Assembly: GCA_963575745.1 (NCBI GenBank) | Contig: CAUYUJ010016882.1 | Coordinates: 262,082 to 326,081 of the forward strand | Source: Prorocentrum cordatum | Taxonomy: Eukaryota; Sar; Dinophyceae; Prorocentrales; Prorocentraceae | Length of the DNA stretch: 64,000 nt | Direction of reading: 5' to 3' | In this document: positions 10,973-21,547 of the stretch, in pieces | How positions within the stretch are numbered: position 1 is the first letter of the stretch | Layout of the letters: the number at the start of each line of letters is the position of its first letter | The notes under the pieces: model-generated | What the model saw: only the letters and a program-made list of their open reading frames with translations | Databases searched by the model: none | Told to the model about the DNA's origin: nothing | Translations under genes and position numbers: made by a program

Positions 10973-11570
10973 CTGTTCCAAAAAAAGGCTGTTCCTTGTC
11001 TTCACTGCTGTCGGGCGTTGGCAGAACTGGGTTTAGTGGGACCTGGTTTAGCGATGTGTACTGGGGACGCCCCTCCGCCCCGCTTCACCAACCGGAGCTG
11101 CCGTCACCCGAAGGAACACGAGCTACGGCAGAACTAGTTTAGTGATTCTGGCCAATTCAGGGGCTCCATGGCCCTACCACTAACCGGGTCCCCTCACATG
11201 GGGTCCTGGCTATACCCGATCCTGTTCCTCCCGTCACGCAGACGACACGAGGTTCTTAGAACGTTCCTTGGTGGGCCTCTAGGGTAGACAAGCCAGGACG
11301 CTTCGCCACTGTTCCAAAAAAAGGCTGTTCCTTGTCTTCACTGCCGTCGTCGCTCCCGCTCTCCTGTCGGGCGTTGGCAGAACTGGGTTTAGTGGGACCT
11401 GGTTTAGCGATGTGTACTGGGCACGCCACTCCGCCCCGCTTCACCAAACGGAGCTGCCGTCACCCGAAAGAACACGAGCTATGGCAGACCTGGTTTAGTG
11501 ATTCTGGCCAACTTGGGGGCTCCAGGGCCCTACCACTAACCGGGTCCCCTCACCTGGGGTCCTGGCTATA
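10902..11570. repeat. Tandem duplication, offset about 336 bp
   Basis: The segment 10902-11214 (starting GCAGACGACACGAGGTTC) recurs at 11238-11570. The second copy has 20 extra bases near 11348-11367 and a few substitutions. The duplicated unit includes the right end of family C copy 1, so that element end is present twice; the duplication therefore followed the insertion. Confidence 0.85.
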
Positions 11571-11691
11571 GTCGGCCTTGATTGGACAGGACACGCGAGA
11601 GGACACAAGCCCCTTCCGAGGGCCACATCGCCACAGGAGTGGCACCAGGGTGCCCTTGAACCAGGGTCGACCTACTTATCCAGGCCGACTG
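11571..11691. mobile_element. Short insertion with TATA flanks
   Basis: In the first tandem unit TATA is followed directly by CCCGATCCTGTTCCTCCC. In the second unit, 121 bp lie between two TATA copies and the same downstream sequence then resumes (CCCGCTCTCCTGTTCCTCCC). The insert ends are short inverted repeats (GTCGGCCT at the left; AGGCCGAC near the right). The first unit thus serves as an empty site. This could be a very small TIR element with a TATA target duplication. Confidence 0.55.
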
Positions 11692-12369
11692 TATACCCGC
11701 TCTCCTGTTCCTCCCGCCCTCCCGTCCCTCCCGCTCCGCACGCAGAACGCCGAGCCAACACACAAACAAAAAAAATGCAACAAAACATACGCCGCAGCGC
11801 CGGTCCAAAGACACCGGCGCGGAATGGGGCCCGGCGGCCCCCCGCGACAAGGCCAGCAGCGACGACCAGAGAAGAGGACAACGACTGCAACGCAGAAATG
11901 GGGAGGACTGGGCGCGAGGAGAAGGAACCGAGGACGTGGTAGGCGGCAGCGCGAGACAGCGCAATCCACGGACCTGGAAACGCCAAGAAACGGAGCTCAA
12001 AACGCAAACACATGGATCGTTATTTGTGTTCAGCGTTGTTCAAATGAATTTTTGTCTTGGGGCCTGAAAGCGCTGAAGCAATGATTTCCAATATGTCAAG
12101 TGAATAAGGGTAACAAGTCACTCAGGGCAGATTCAAGAATAACCCAGCTCAACCCCCTCTCCCTCCTCTCCCTCTTCGTCCTCCTCTTCGCCCGCGATCC
12201 TCGATGCTCTGTCCTCGGTCCTCGATCCTCCTCCTCCTCCTCCTCCTCCTCCTCCTCCTCCTCCTCATCTGGGACTACGGTTGTCGGCTGGCAGCCGGCA
12301 GCTGGACAGGCGGCCACCTCCTCCCTCCCCCCCAATCCAATCTTAATCCCGCAATCTTAAAGCCTTGCT
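11692..12369. other. Unique sequence with a (CTC)n tract, no gene
   Basis: A pure CTC run lies at about 12226-12267. No gene recognised in the rest. Confidence 0.4.
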
Positions 12370-12531
12370 GTATGTCGGGCATGTCCCCCTACAGGGGGAT
12401 TTTGGACGAACAAATTAAGGCAGATTCAAAAAAAGACCCCCAAATAGCCTCAAAAATGCTTCAAAAATCGTCCCCTGACTATTTTTGGACTATTTTTGGA
12501 TACTCCTCCTGTAAAGGGACATGCCCGACCT
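12370..12531. mobile_element. Inverted-repeat element, family B, copy 1
   Basis: The ends are inverted repeats of about 28 bp with core GTCGGGCATGTCC then CCCTACAGG. The 10-bp direct repeat AAGCCTTGCT flanks both sides (12360-12369 and 12532-12541), as expected for a target-site duplication. The interior (about 105 bp) is AT-rich and non-coding. Seven more copies lie in this window. A non-autonomous DNA transposon is the best reading. Confidence 0.85.
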
Positions 12532-12936
12532 AAGCCTTGCTTGACCTGACCTGGTGGCCAGGGTCGCGTCGCCAGCGTCGGTCCAGGACCGCCCCGCGCC
12601 CTGCGGCGCTGCCGCCGACCCGACCACGGTGGAAAATGTTACTGGCTCACCATCCTTTCAACATTAGGTGCCCGTGCAGAGTGTCCGCAGTGCAGCCAGC
12701 TGCCTGTGCCAAACTGTCTCTGCCAGCTGCGTGCCACGACCTGCTGACAGGCTAATTATGTGCTTCAGCAGCGGCGCAAGCCTAAATCCCTCCCTCCCTG
12801 CCTCCCTGCCCCCCCCCCACGAAGCCGCCTGCGCACCGTCTCCTCCCTCCTGCTCCTCCCCTCCCGCCCCGCCCCTGCCCCCTCCCGGCACTGCCCCGCC
12901 CCCCGCCCCACACTCCCGACCATCTAATTCTGAAGG
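12532..12936. other. Unique sequence, no gene
   Basis: GC-rich sequence with C-rich runs near 12780-12900. Nothing recognisable. Confidence 0.4.
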
Positions 12937-13100
12937 GGCCCAGGGACCCACAACTGAAAAGACACAAATAAAAAGATTCCCCATATTTTCCTATTTTCTG
13001 GGTGTTCGTCTTCCCCTCCACTTCCCATATTTTCTTATTTTCCTGGGAGTCGACGATTCATTGTGTCTGTGTGTTTCTTTCCCTCCTGAGATTCTCCCCA
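12937..13100. repeat. Dispersed repeat K, copy 1
   Basis: Begins GGGGCCCAGGGACCCACAA, continues with CCCCATATTTTC and ends near GATTCATTGTGTCTGTGTG and TTTCCCTCCTGA. Related copies lie at 56185-56303 and 56912-57103 in the same orientation. It has low GC for the region. Class unknown. Confidence 0.7.
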
Positions 13101-13244
13101 CCCTCCCGCCTCCGCCCGGCTGTCTGGCGATGCGGCCCCCAAGGGCCCCGTTCGGCGGAGTGGACCTTCGTGGGGCGGTGCCCTTCCCCCCCCCCGTTGC
13201 CACCCCAGCGGACCCACTGCTCTTTCGCTGGTCCATGTCAACAT

Positions 13245-14065
13245 GATCTTCCTCCTCCTCCTCCTCCTCCTCCCCCTCCTCCTCCTCCTCCTCCTCCTCC
13301 GTCCTCCTCCTCCTCCTCCTCCTTCTTCTCCTTCTCCTTCCTCCTCCTCCGTCCTCCTTCTCGATTCTCAACCATCGATCCTCGATCCTGCAGGGGAGCG
13401 AAAAAAGCACCGATGCCGTTACTCCCCCGACCTCTCCCGGGGCGCGTTCTGACCAGGAATTCGAGGCGAATCCAGCGGTGGCGACGAGGGCCTCCCAGGA
13501 GGCCCACAACAGGAGAAAACGAGGGAAGGGCAGCGGCATGGGTAGCCATTCCTCCTCTCGACCTCCTCCCTCCTCCTCCCCCCAACCACCCTCTGAGGGG
13601 GGCCTCGGAGGCGGGGCGCGCAGCGGGGCTGGCGAGCGGTCCTCTTGTCGAAGCGCACGGGCCGCTTCGGGTGAGGCATGTGGCCTCCGCGGGCCGGCTG
13701 GCGGCGGCTTCTCTTCCCCCTCGGCGCCGCTGCCGTCCGTCCTGGCCTCCTCCTCCGCCAACTCTTCCTGGTCCGCCACATCCTCCTCCACCGCCTCGAC
13801 ACCCTCCTGCCCCTCCTCCTCCTCATGGTCCTCCTCCTCCTTCTCCTTCTCCTCCTCCTCGTTCTCTCCCTCCCTTCTCCATGGCCTCATGCTGTTCCCT
13901 CCTTCACCTTCCCCGCCTCCCTCCTGCACCACTTCCTTATGCTCCTCCACCGCCACCTCATCTCCTCCTCGTCCTCCATGTTCTCCACGTTCTCCTCCAC
14001 CTCCAACTCCTACAGCTCCTCCACCTCCGCCTCCTGCCTCTCCAATATACCCCACCTCCTCCTTC
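13245..14065. repeat. CTC-rich region
   Basis: CTC/CTT triplets dominate 13248-13370 and 13740-14065, with unique GC-rich sequence between. It abuts the reverse-transcriptase remnant on its 5' side, so the open frame running from here into the LINE is accidental. Confidence 0.8.
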
Positions 14066-14073
14066 TCCTTCCA

Positions 14074-15255
14074 GGGGGTTACAAAGTTCTGGCAGCACTA
14101 CTGCGCCGAAGGCTTCTACACGGCGGAGCGGAGCGTCGACTACGAAACTCTCAGTACGGCTTCAGACCAGGGAGGGGCACTCAAGATGCGCTCATGCTGG
14201 TCCGGCGCATCACCGATGCAGCGTACCAAGACAAAAATGGTGGTATAATTCTTATAATGTTGGACTGGGCCAAAGCATTCGACTGGATCAAACCAGACTG
14301 CATGTGCGACGCTTTGGGTCGTTTTGGTATTCCCGCAGATATGGTGGCCATGATTAGACCAATGTATGAGGCGAGATATTTCACTATATTGGACCATACA
14401 GGCTCTTCCACTGAGAGACAACTGCGGGCGGGCATAGCACAAGGGTGCCCTTTATCATTATACTTGCTCATCATCGTACAGAGCGTGATGCTGTATGATG
14501 CTTTTGACCAACTCGATCTACAAGAAAATCCGGCATATGTCGTGACGCCCGATATCCTTTACGCCGACGATACACTTCTACTTTCGCGCCACAAGCAAAA
14601 TATGGATGATATGCTCTTGGCCATTATTACAGAAGGTAAGAAATACGGCTTGGAACTGAACTGGGAAAAAACTTTACACATGCAAATATCAACACACAAC
14701 GTAATATCACGACCAAACGGGGGCGCAATCAAGTCCGTCCACGAAGCTGTTTACCTAGGAGGACTGATTACCTGCGACGGGAAAGTTGCCACGGAACTGA
14801 CGCGGAGACTAGGATAATGTACAAAGATGTTCAAGCAGTTGGATAAGCTCTGGAGCCACGCCTCGATTGGAAAACGGCGAAAGCACAGTATTTACACAAG
14901 TTGTGTGGTGAGCAAGCTGCTCTACTCATTGGACTCAGTTTGGCTACTGAAAGCAGACAGGGCGCGCCTTGATGCTTTCCACTGCAGGTGTCTACGACGC
15001 ATTGTCGGCGTACCTCCTTCGTTCATCTCGAGAGTTAGCAACGCAGACATTCTGAAGAGAGCTGGCGCAAAAAACCTCTGTCGGATGTTCTTCTGGACAG
15101 GCAGGAGAAGGCGTACCTCAAGATTTCCAGAAGTGGGCATCCCTCCTTGGTGCGACAAGTTGTATGCGAGCCAGATGGGTCACCAAAGTGTTGGGCGCTA
15201 CATCGACGACGAGGCCGGCCTCGACAGCAGTGGGCTTCTTCAGTGTGCGGTCTGA
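14074..15255 (+). pseudogene. LINE reverse transcriptase, 5'-truncated, one nonsense codon
   Basis: RT blocks appear in order: YKVLAALLRRRL, then SQYGFRPGRGTQDAL, motif A LDWAKAFD (first catalytic Asp), motif B GIAQGCPLSLYL, and motif C YADD (14560-14571). YLGGLITCDG follows. After an in-frame TAA (14815-14817) the same frame continues with the typical LINE C-terminal part (LLYSLDSVWLL, FHCRCLRRIVG) to a stop at 15255. The endonuclease and the N-terminal half are missing; a CTC tract sits where they should be. Codons are more AT-rich than in the surrounding DNA, so this element differs in origin or age from the LINE at 18.6-23.4 kb. Pol would copy element RNA at a nicked chromosomal target. 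Not functional as it stands. Confidence 0.85.
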
Positions 15256-15399
15256 GGCAATCTCGCCTTCCTCCCTCCCCTCCCCCTTCTTAGTTTGCAG
15301 CACTCATTGTACACTTTCAGTTCATGTTTTCCGTTCGGTTGCCAACGTCGCAACCTGAGTTTGCCAACGCGTCCCACCGGATGCACGGCCGAGCGAGCG

Positions 15400-15560
15400 A
15401 GCGACCTCCTTCTCCTCCTCCTCCTCCCCTCTTCCACCTCCTCCTCCTCCTCCTCTTTTCTTTTTCTCTCTCTCTCTCTCTCTCGGGAGAGAGAGAGAGA
15501 GAGAGACCAGAGCAACAAAAGAGAGAGAGAGAGAGACCAGAGCAACAAAAACACATCTAC
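15400..15560. repeat. CTC and GA/TC microsatellites
   Basis: CTC triplets (about 15408-15455), then TC dinucleotides (15466-15485) that switch to GA (15487-15506), with a short repeat of GAGAGACCAGAGCAACAAAA. The TC-to-GA switch forms a palindrome that could extrude as a hairpin. Confidence 0.85.
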
Positions 15561-15564
15561 TCCT

Positions 15565-16020
15565 TCACCCCTCTTGCCACAGCGGCCGAGAGGGGAGTGG
15601 TGTGCGCGAGAGGGCGCAAGGGAGGACAACTGTAATGCAGCTGGCGCGGCAGAACTGACAGTCGTTGCCGTTGGTGCAGTTGCCCTTCGCGAAATACAGG
15701 CACCTTCGGGCGAGGAGCAAGGAAGGCGAGATCGAGCGAGCTGTGCCCCTGGAGCGCGGGCGACTACCTGACCGGGCAGCGGCAGCGGCGCCGAAGACTG
15801 GCTGTCGGCAGTCGGCAGGAGCGCATCGACACCGCTGCCGGAAAGGTGCGCCTCTCGCTCGTCCCTCCCGCCCTATTCCTCGCTTCGCCTTCGCTGCCCC
15901 CATCACGCACCCAATCGTCCGACCCAATCGGCGAATCAGTCGCTCACTCATTCGCTCCTCTGTGGAGGGCAGAAAATCCACCCCGATAATCCGACACGCG
16001 AGGCAGTTGAGTAAACGCAC
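15565..16020 (-). pseudogene. CCCH-type zinc-finger fragment with His replaced by Arg
   Basis: On the minus strand the segment reads CLYFAKGNCTNGNDCQFCR. Its Cys codons lie at 15700-15702, 15676-15678 and 15658-15660, with an additional Cys at 15649-15651. Spacing is C-x7-C-x5-C-x3-, which is a CCCH finger whose fourth ligand (15646-15648) is Arg (CGC) in place of His; CAC to CGC is a single change. Dinoflagellate proteins often carry fingers of this kind (Cys-rich, G-x-C-x-N/D-G-x-x-C-x-F-C-H), thought to bind RNA. The rest of the 151-codon frame has no recognised domain and boundaries are uncertain. It may be one exon of a gene or a decayed copy. Confidence 0.5.
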
Positions 16021-16309
16021 CCAAAGGAGGAATCGAACAGGGCAGGGCTGTTTAGTAAACGCCGGCCGTTTAAGAACGCCAATTGTCGGGTACAGGTGGT
16101 TTTTCCTCCCTTGACTCTGCTCGATTGCTGCTCGCTCAGTCCTTCACTCGCTCCGGCAACTGCCGCCGCACAACCCGTTCAAACGCTGAGCCATCACTCG
16201 ATGGCTCCCTCATCGCTCACTCGCCCACCCAACTTTCTGCCCATCCACCCGCTCGCAGGCTACCCGCTCACTCGCAAATCACTCTCTGACTATAGAGCCC
16301 AGTGGTAGG
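16020..16309. other. Unique sequence, no gene
   Basis: Rich in CACTCGCTC-like phrases. No gene recognised. Confidence 0.35.
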
Positions 16310-16324
16310 GGAGAAAGAGAGAAA

Positions 16325-16356
<32 letters not shown>

Positions 16357-16552
16357 AAACAACAAAAAAAGAAAGAGCGAGAAAAAGGGAGAGAGGGAGG
16401 GAGAGAGATAGAGACAGAGAGAGAGAGACCGACATGGACACACACATACACACATGAAGAGAGAGAGAGAGAGAGAAACAGATAACAACAGAGGGAGGGC
16501 CACATATGAATCGAGAGAGATTGAACAGAGATAGGAGGGATGGGGGAGGGGG

Positions 16553-16597
<45 letters not shown>

Positions 16598-16681
16598 CGA
16601 GAGAGCAAACAACAAACATAACAAGGGAGAGTGAGGCAGGGGGTATCTATGTATCTATAGGTGTACATATCTCTCTCCCAC

Positions 16682-16725
<44 letters not shown>

Positions 16726-16820
16726 TCATACATACATACATACGTGTGTATAGATATATGTATCCCGATCTAGACATATACACATATTCATACATTCATA
16801 TATGTGTATATACATATAGA
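16310..16820. repeat. GA/TC and CA/TA simple repeats
   Basis: GA dinucleotide runs (16310-16440, 16455-16480, 16550-16605), TC runs (16685-16728) and CATA/TATACA repeats (16730-16815). Ser/Leu-rich and Arg/Glu-rich frames across it are artefacts. Confidence 0.95.
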
Positions 16821-17238
16821 GGGAGGCTATGCGGCCCACGTTGGACTTCGTCTATGCTTTATGACCTCACGCTTTCCCTCTCTCCCTTTCACTCCCTTCG
16901 TCGCTACCTCCTCTTATCCCCCCTCCTCCTCCTGCTCGTGCTCGTCCTCCATCTCATGCCCCTCCTTCTCTCCTCGTCCTCTTCCTCCTCATCCTCATGA
17001 CTGCGATGTATTGATGATTACCCCCGCTTCCCAACCAACCAGTGGCCACCGACCACAAAAACATGCTCCCACCACGATCCCGGCCAAAAGCTCATGTACA
17101 CCCATCGTGGGCGCACACGACGTACACCCTGCTGCCCACGCAAGTTAGCCGTCGCTTTGCGCGCGTTCTGGCAGGCATCGTGGGGGGGCCGGCATCTTGC
17201 CCGACGCGTGCTGTGACGCGCACCGTGGCTCGCTACGG

Positions 17239-17374
17239 GGGCGACGACGGGGGCGAATAGCCCAGGGGAGAACAGTTCACGCCCAGGGGCGCCGATGGTC
17301 CATGCCTTCGGCGAGGCTCGCAGGCGAATGCGTGTAGTGCCCGCCCCTGGGCTACTATTCGCCCCTGTCGTCAC
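17239..17374. mobile_element. Inverted-repeat element, family E (MITE-like)
   Basis: The left arm GCGACGACGGGGGCGAATAG then CCCAGGGG pairs with the right arm (CCCCTGGGCTACTATTCG then CCCCTGTCGTC), with a 3-base gap. The element is about 136 bp. No second copy was seen and no target-site duplication was resolved. Confidence 0.5.
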
Positions 17375-17625
17375 CTCCGATCGCTCGGCGCGCCGGAACC
17401 ACACTGCGCACCCGGCGCCGCTCGGCGCACGTGGCGCGCATCTGGCTCCCGAGGCGCGCCCCGCGTGCTCGCGCACCTCGCCAGTGGCGCCGGGGCCTCC
17501 GCGGCGCAACCCCCCGCGCGGGCGCGGCGCACGGGGCGTGTACACAGGCCCCCCGGCGGCTGTCGATCAGGCGGCAGGCACCGGGAGCTCCTCATTCGGG
17601 GGCGCGTAGACATGGGATCAGCGAT

Positions 17626-17659
17626 CCATGGATTTGGCGCGCGGTCGCCAAATCCATGG
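17626..17659. other. Perfect 14-bp hairpin
   Basis: CCATGGATTTGGCG (17626-17639) and its exact reverse complement (17646-17659) are separated by 6 bases. Function unknown. Confidence 0.7.
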
Positions 17660-17884
17660 GTCGGGGCAGGTGCCCTCCCAAAAACTGCGGCCGGTGCCGC
17701 CCTGTGCGGCGGCGGACATCCGCGATCTCCCATGGAAGCGGGACCCGTCGCTAATCCACGCCCCCTTGATCCATGTTTGCGATCGCCTGACTCATGTAAG
17801 GAAGGGGCGGGGGGGAATGGCCTGGTGGGCCTGCGGCGTGCCCGTTGGGAAATCGACTCTTCCCTATTTCCCTCTCCGAGTCGG

Positions 17885-18075
17885 ACCTGGGACCAAAGAG
17901 CACCCCTCAAGAGCACGAGACCCTCCGCTGGCCGAAACACCCCAAACCAGAAGATCCCTCGAGGGTACCCTCCCCCAGGATGCACAAAAACGTCCAAACA
18001 AGCGTGAAGAACATTGGGGTCATTACCCTATTCGAAGTGATTCTCGATCTTATACCCATGTCCGACCGTGCCCCC
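17885..18075. repeat. Dispersed repeat J, copy 1
   Basis: Contains CCTCCGCTGGCCGAAACACC, then GGTACCCTCCC and CAGGATGCAC, and ends near TCGATCTTATACCC and GTCCGACCGTGC. Other copies at about 41680-41835, 46885-47055 and 56402-56729 share the same order of blocks. No open frame is conserved. Confidence 0.75.
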
Positions 18076-18229
18076 CCCCCCCCCCCGCGTCCTCCTTCGA
18101 TGATAGGCAACCTTGCTTTGTCAACCTCTGCTGACTGCTCAGTGTCGCCGGGTTTGGCAGGCCCCGCTGGAGCTACGAGCGAGCCCTCGAGACGACGGGG
18201 CCGGATGCCCTGCCAAGCGCCACCTGAAC

Positions 18230-18595
18230 CTTAAGTCCCTCCCGCCGCCCCTCTCCTCGTCCCCCCTCCCCCCCCCCTTCTCCCTGCTCCCCCCATCCTC
18301 GTTCCTCGACTCTCCTCCCTCCTCCAGCTCCTCCGTTCCTCCCTGCTCCCTCTTTCCTCTTCCCTCCTGCCTGCGTGCTCTCCACCTCCTCCTCCTCCTC
18401 CTCCTCCTCCTCCTCCGCCCCCCCGCCTCCTCCTCCTCCTGCTCCTCAGTCCCTCCAACCTCCCGCGCCTCCCTCCCTGTCCCTCCTCCTCCGCCGCCTC
18501 ATCCTCCTCCTCCGCGGCCTCATCCTCTTCCTCCTCCTCCTCCTCCTCCTCCGCCTCCTCCTCCTCCTCCTCCTCCTCCTCCTCCAATTCCTGGG
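18230..18595. repeat. CTC-rich region
   Basis: CTC tracts, purest at 18385-18415 and 18530-18583, directly before the start of LINE 2. Confidence 0.85.
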
Positions 18596-18606
18596 CATCG
18601 GCGCAG

Positions 18607-19628
18607 ACGCTGCTGGAGTGGATTCACAGTGACTCGCCCTATCGTCTGCCTCATGTTCTCTGTCTGCAGGAACGTCGGATTAAGTCTTGCGACAAGCTTC
18701 GAGCGGCTCGCAAGTGGTCACAAAGAGTTGGGTTCCATCATCACTTCGTGCCAGCTGCGTCCACCGGAGAGACGGGCAATGAGAGCAGTGGCAGGTGCGC
18801 AGTCCTATCGAGGATAACAGCAACCCCCACCCCATGCTCGATGGATGCGATACCACCTCATAGACTCGGTGATGTGCCTCAGCATTGGTTGTGCCCTTCC
18901 CTTTATACCTCACCACGAGCATTGGCTTCAATGGCGAGAACCTCGAACACCTCGAGGGCATCATGGCGTTCGTAGGCGGCCTCCAGGGGCCCTGGCTGCT
19001 GCTAGGCGACTGGAACAAGCCACCGACGGACCTTGAGGCCTGGGCCAAGCATGCCAAGGGCCGATTGCTTTCGGCTCAGGGGCCGACTTGTGCTGGCAGG
19101 GAGATTGACTTTGGCATTGTGTCGAACGCTCTGGCTCCCTTCGTCTCCAAGGTTGGGGCGGTAATGGGCAGCACCGCCAAGACACACGTGCCGCTAGCCA
19201 TCACATTCGAGGGGCTTCATCGGGGAGCCGCTGTCTCGCGCGCGGTCTACCTCAAGAAGTTCCCGATCGAAAAACCCTTGCCTGTCAGGCCAGCCCCGGT
19301 GGAGGCGCATCTTGATGAATGGGCTTGGCAGGTTGGCCAGCAGCTACCTGATAATCTGGGCGCGGCGTGCCAGTGCTGGTTGGACCACGTGGAGACCGAC
19401 CTGATGGATCTTCACGACATCCAGCCTTGGTGTCAACACAATTGGAGTGGTCGCAGCTCTGGCCTTCGTGTTGTCAATGTTCCCTTCGAGACGGTTTGGA
19501 AGCAAGACGTCAGGGAAGGCTCGTCGCTGGGACACAGGCAGTGGTCCTCCTACCTCTCGGCCTTCATGCGCCTGCACGCGATCGGCTTCAGCATGAAGGA
19601 GAAGGGCATCAGTAGTTTGGCCGCCTGA
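18607..19628 (+). pseudogene. LINE 2 endonuclease domain (EEP fold)
   Basis: The first frame gives HVLCLQERRI, matching the LQE motif of AP-endonuclease-like domains. It then needs frame changes near 18835 and 18885. The main frame to 19628 has NLEHLEGIMAFVG, LLLGDWNKPPTDL (the G-D-W-N catalytic block), REIDFGIVS and KTHVPLAITF, which stands where SDH-x-P is expected; Thr replaces the Asp partner of the catalytic His. It would nick target DNA for priming. After about 19230 the sequence is the linker towards RT. Confidence 0.8.
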
Positions 19629-19753
19629 AGGCGGCAAGCTCTAACGTACCAGCGCATTGTTGTTGAACGGCCTGCAGAAGGCCCGCTTCTTGCATGGGCT
19701 GGGGCATCCTCTGCCTCACTTATCTCTCTTGTTAAGAGGGTGGGCGGGAGGCT

Positions 19754-20960
19754 TTGGAGTTCTTGGAGGGGGTGAGAGATCATGCCAACTTGCTCCAGGC
19801 CAGCGGTCGCGCGGCCAGGAGCGCGAAGTGGAAAGCCTGGGCCGAGACAGCTGCTTCTGAACAAGGGGGCCGTGCGGCGTATCGACATGTCCGAGAGCCA
19901 GCCCCTTGCACGCAGATCCTCACTCCAGGAGACAAAGGCACGCCTCAGATGCCAGCTGTAGGGCGGGCAGCAGTCGGTCGATTTGTTGCTTGAGCAACGG
20001 GAGCCGCTGTGGAGCAATCCGCGGCGCGATGGCGAAGCGCACCCCCCGAGAGACTGGGGCCCCGAGTTGGCCCAGACCGTTTCGGCGAGCCTGGAGCCCG
20101 ACCGTGGCCTCGAGGGGCTTGGGTTTCTGGGGGGGGGACCCCTTGGGAGCCGCTGCCTGCCATCACCATTGAGTCTCTCGATAGAGTCCTGCAGTCCTAC
20201 CCAGCTGGTGCCGGATTAGGGTGGCTCCTCTGGCTGCCGTTCTCATACAGGTCAGCGCTCGCAGACGTCCTCTCGAAAGGGGAGTCCGATCCTGAGGCTC
20301 TGGACCTCTGGGCGCTTCTGATTCGTCCTCGGGAAACCTGCTCCCGTGGGAGGTGTTAGGCCCGTCGTGCTGGCGTCGATTTGGGGTAGAGTTTGGTCGA
20401 GGCTTCGGCAGCCCGTTGCCAGACGTTGGGAGCTCTCCCTTGATGATTCGGCTTTTTGGGGTTCCACGGGGTTCACCTGCGATCGCGCGGGTCACGTGCA
20501 CAATATCATCCAGAGATTTGCTCGTTTCAAAGGTTTTTCGGCTGTCAGCGGAATGTTGGAAGTGTCAGAGTATTACGAACATATCTCGCACGACGCCCTC
20601 TTTCAGGAGGCGCTCCTCACGGGGTTCCCAGTGGCGCTGCTTAGATGTGTGTGTGTGTGTGTGTGTGTTCTAGTTATCGCCTGCCGCGGAGAGCGGTCTG
20701 GGAGGCGATTATTTATGAAACAATGGTAGCAAACGGCACCGTTGCAGCAGGCTGCAGCAACGCCCTCGCATTGGCCAAATTATTGGTCCACACCTTGATT
20801 AAGAAGCTACAGTATCGCTATCCACAGGTTAGATTTCAGAATCTAGTCGATGACTTCCTGTTGCAGATGATCGGTGGACGGTCTCAGGTGCTAGAACAGT
20901 GCCCTTCGGCTATGATGGAGCTCGTGGCCGGCCTAGAAAGCAAGCTTCTCAAAGTCAAGT
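19754..20960 (+). pseudogene. LINE 2 reverse transcriptase domain
   Basis: Pieces in successive frames: AKWKAWAETAASEQGGRAAY (pre-RT region), ITIESLDRVLQSYPAGAGLG, then RPVVLASIWGRVWSRLR, MLEVSEYYEHISHDAL (motif A region, catalytic Asp apparently Glu), GTVAAGCSNALALAKLL (motif B region) and LVDDFLL (motif C; the VDD codons lie at about 20846-20854). At least three frame changes are needed, and a GT run at 20646-20668 adds another. The YxDD-type box is kept although the gene is broken. Confidence 0.75.
20646..20668. repeat. (GT)n inside the RT domain
   Basis: About 11 TG/GT units between motif A and motif B of the RT. Its length shifts the reading frame, so slippage here helped to inactivate the element. 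Confidence 0.9.
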
Positions 20961-21547
20961 GGGATACGACAGGTTATATGACCAGCACGCCTAACCTCGA
21001 TACCGAGCTAGGCGGCCGCTGGGATCTGTGTGCCGACCACAAAATGTCTGCAGGTAGGTGTCTAGGCACGGACGCGAACAGCGGGGCCTCTCGTTCTGTC
21101 TCGGAGCAGGACAAGCGCTTGGCGAAAGCGAAGAAGGTCTCGCATCGTGTCGCGCAGTTGCGTGGGGCAGGTGCCAATGTCAGCACGATCATGCGGGGGT
21201 CTCCTACGGCGACGGCGGTCTGGGGGTCAGCTGTAACTCGCATCTCGGAGCACAAGCTCCACTCGCTCCGTGTTGCATCCCTCCGTGCCGAGGGTAGGGC
21301 CCCTCCAGGGACGTCGGTGGCTCTGCGTCTCAGAGCCACGCCAAGGGGTGGCCACAATGACCCATGGGTGGTCCATGCTGTAGAGGTGGCCAAGCACTGG
21401 GCGCTCTCGGTGATTTCCGCGCTGCCCGGGTTGGGGCCTTTGGAGGCCTGTCTGCGTTCGACCCAGGGATCCTCCTTCGTTCCCGGCCCTGGTCTCAGGT
21501 CGTGGGCCCCGCCTAAGCGGCGCTGCTTTCTCTGGCCAGGATCGGGG

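Noticed and set aside
13678-14070. N-terminal extension of the LINE 1 reverse transcriptase
   Set aside because: The frame is open only because of CTC triplets; RT homology begins at 14074.
15300-16310. A complete zinc-finger gene
   Set aside because: Only one finger is recognisable and it lacks its His ligand; the rest of the frame has no coding signal, so it is listed only as a fragment.
16310-16730. Ser/Leu-rich hydrophobic frames resembling membrane proteins
   Set aside because: They are translations of GA/TC dinucleotide repeats.
20645-20670. Possible start of a protein with a Cys-Val run
   Set aside because: The run is a GT microsatellite inside the LINE 2 RT; the protein-like sequence continues upstream in another frame.
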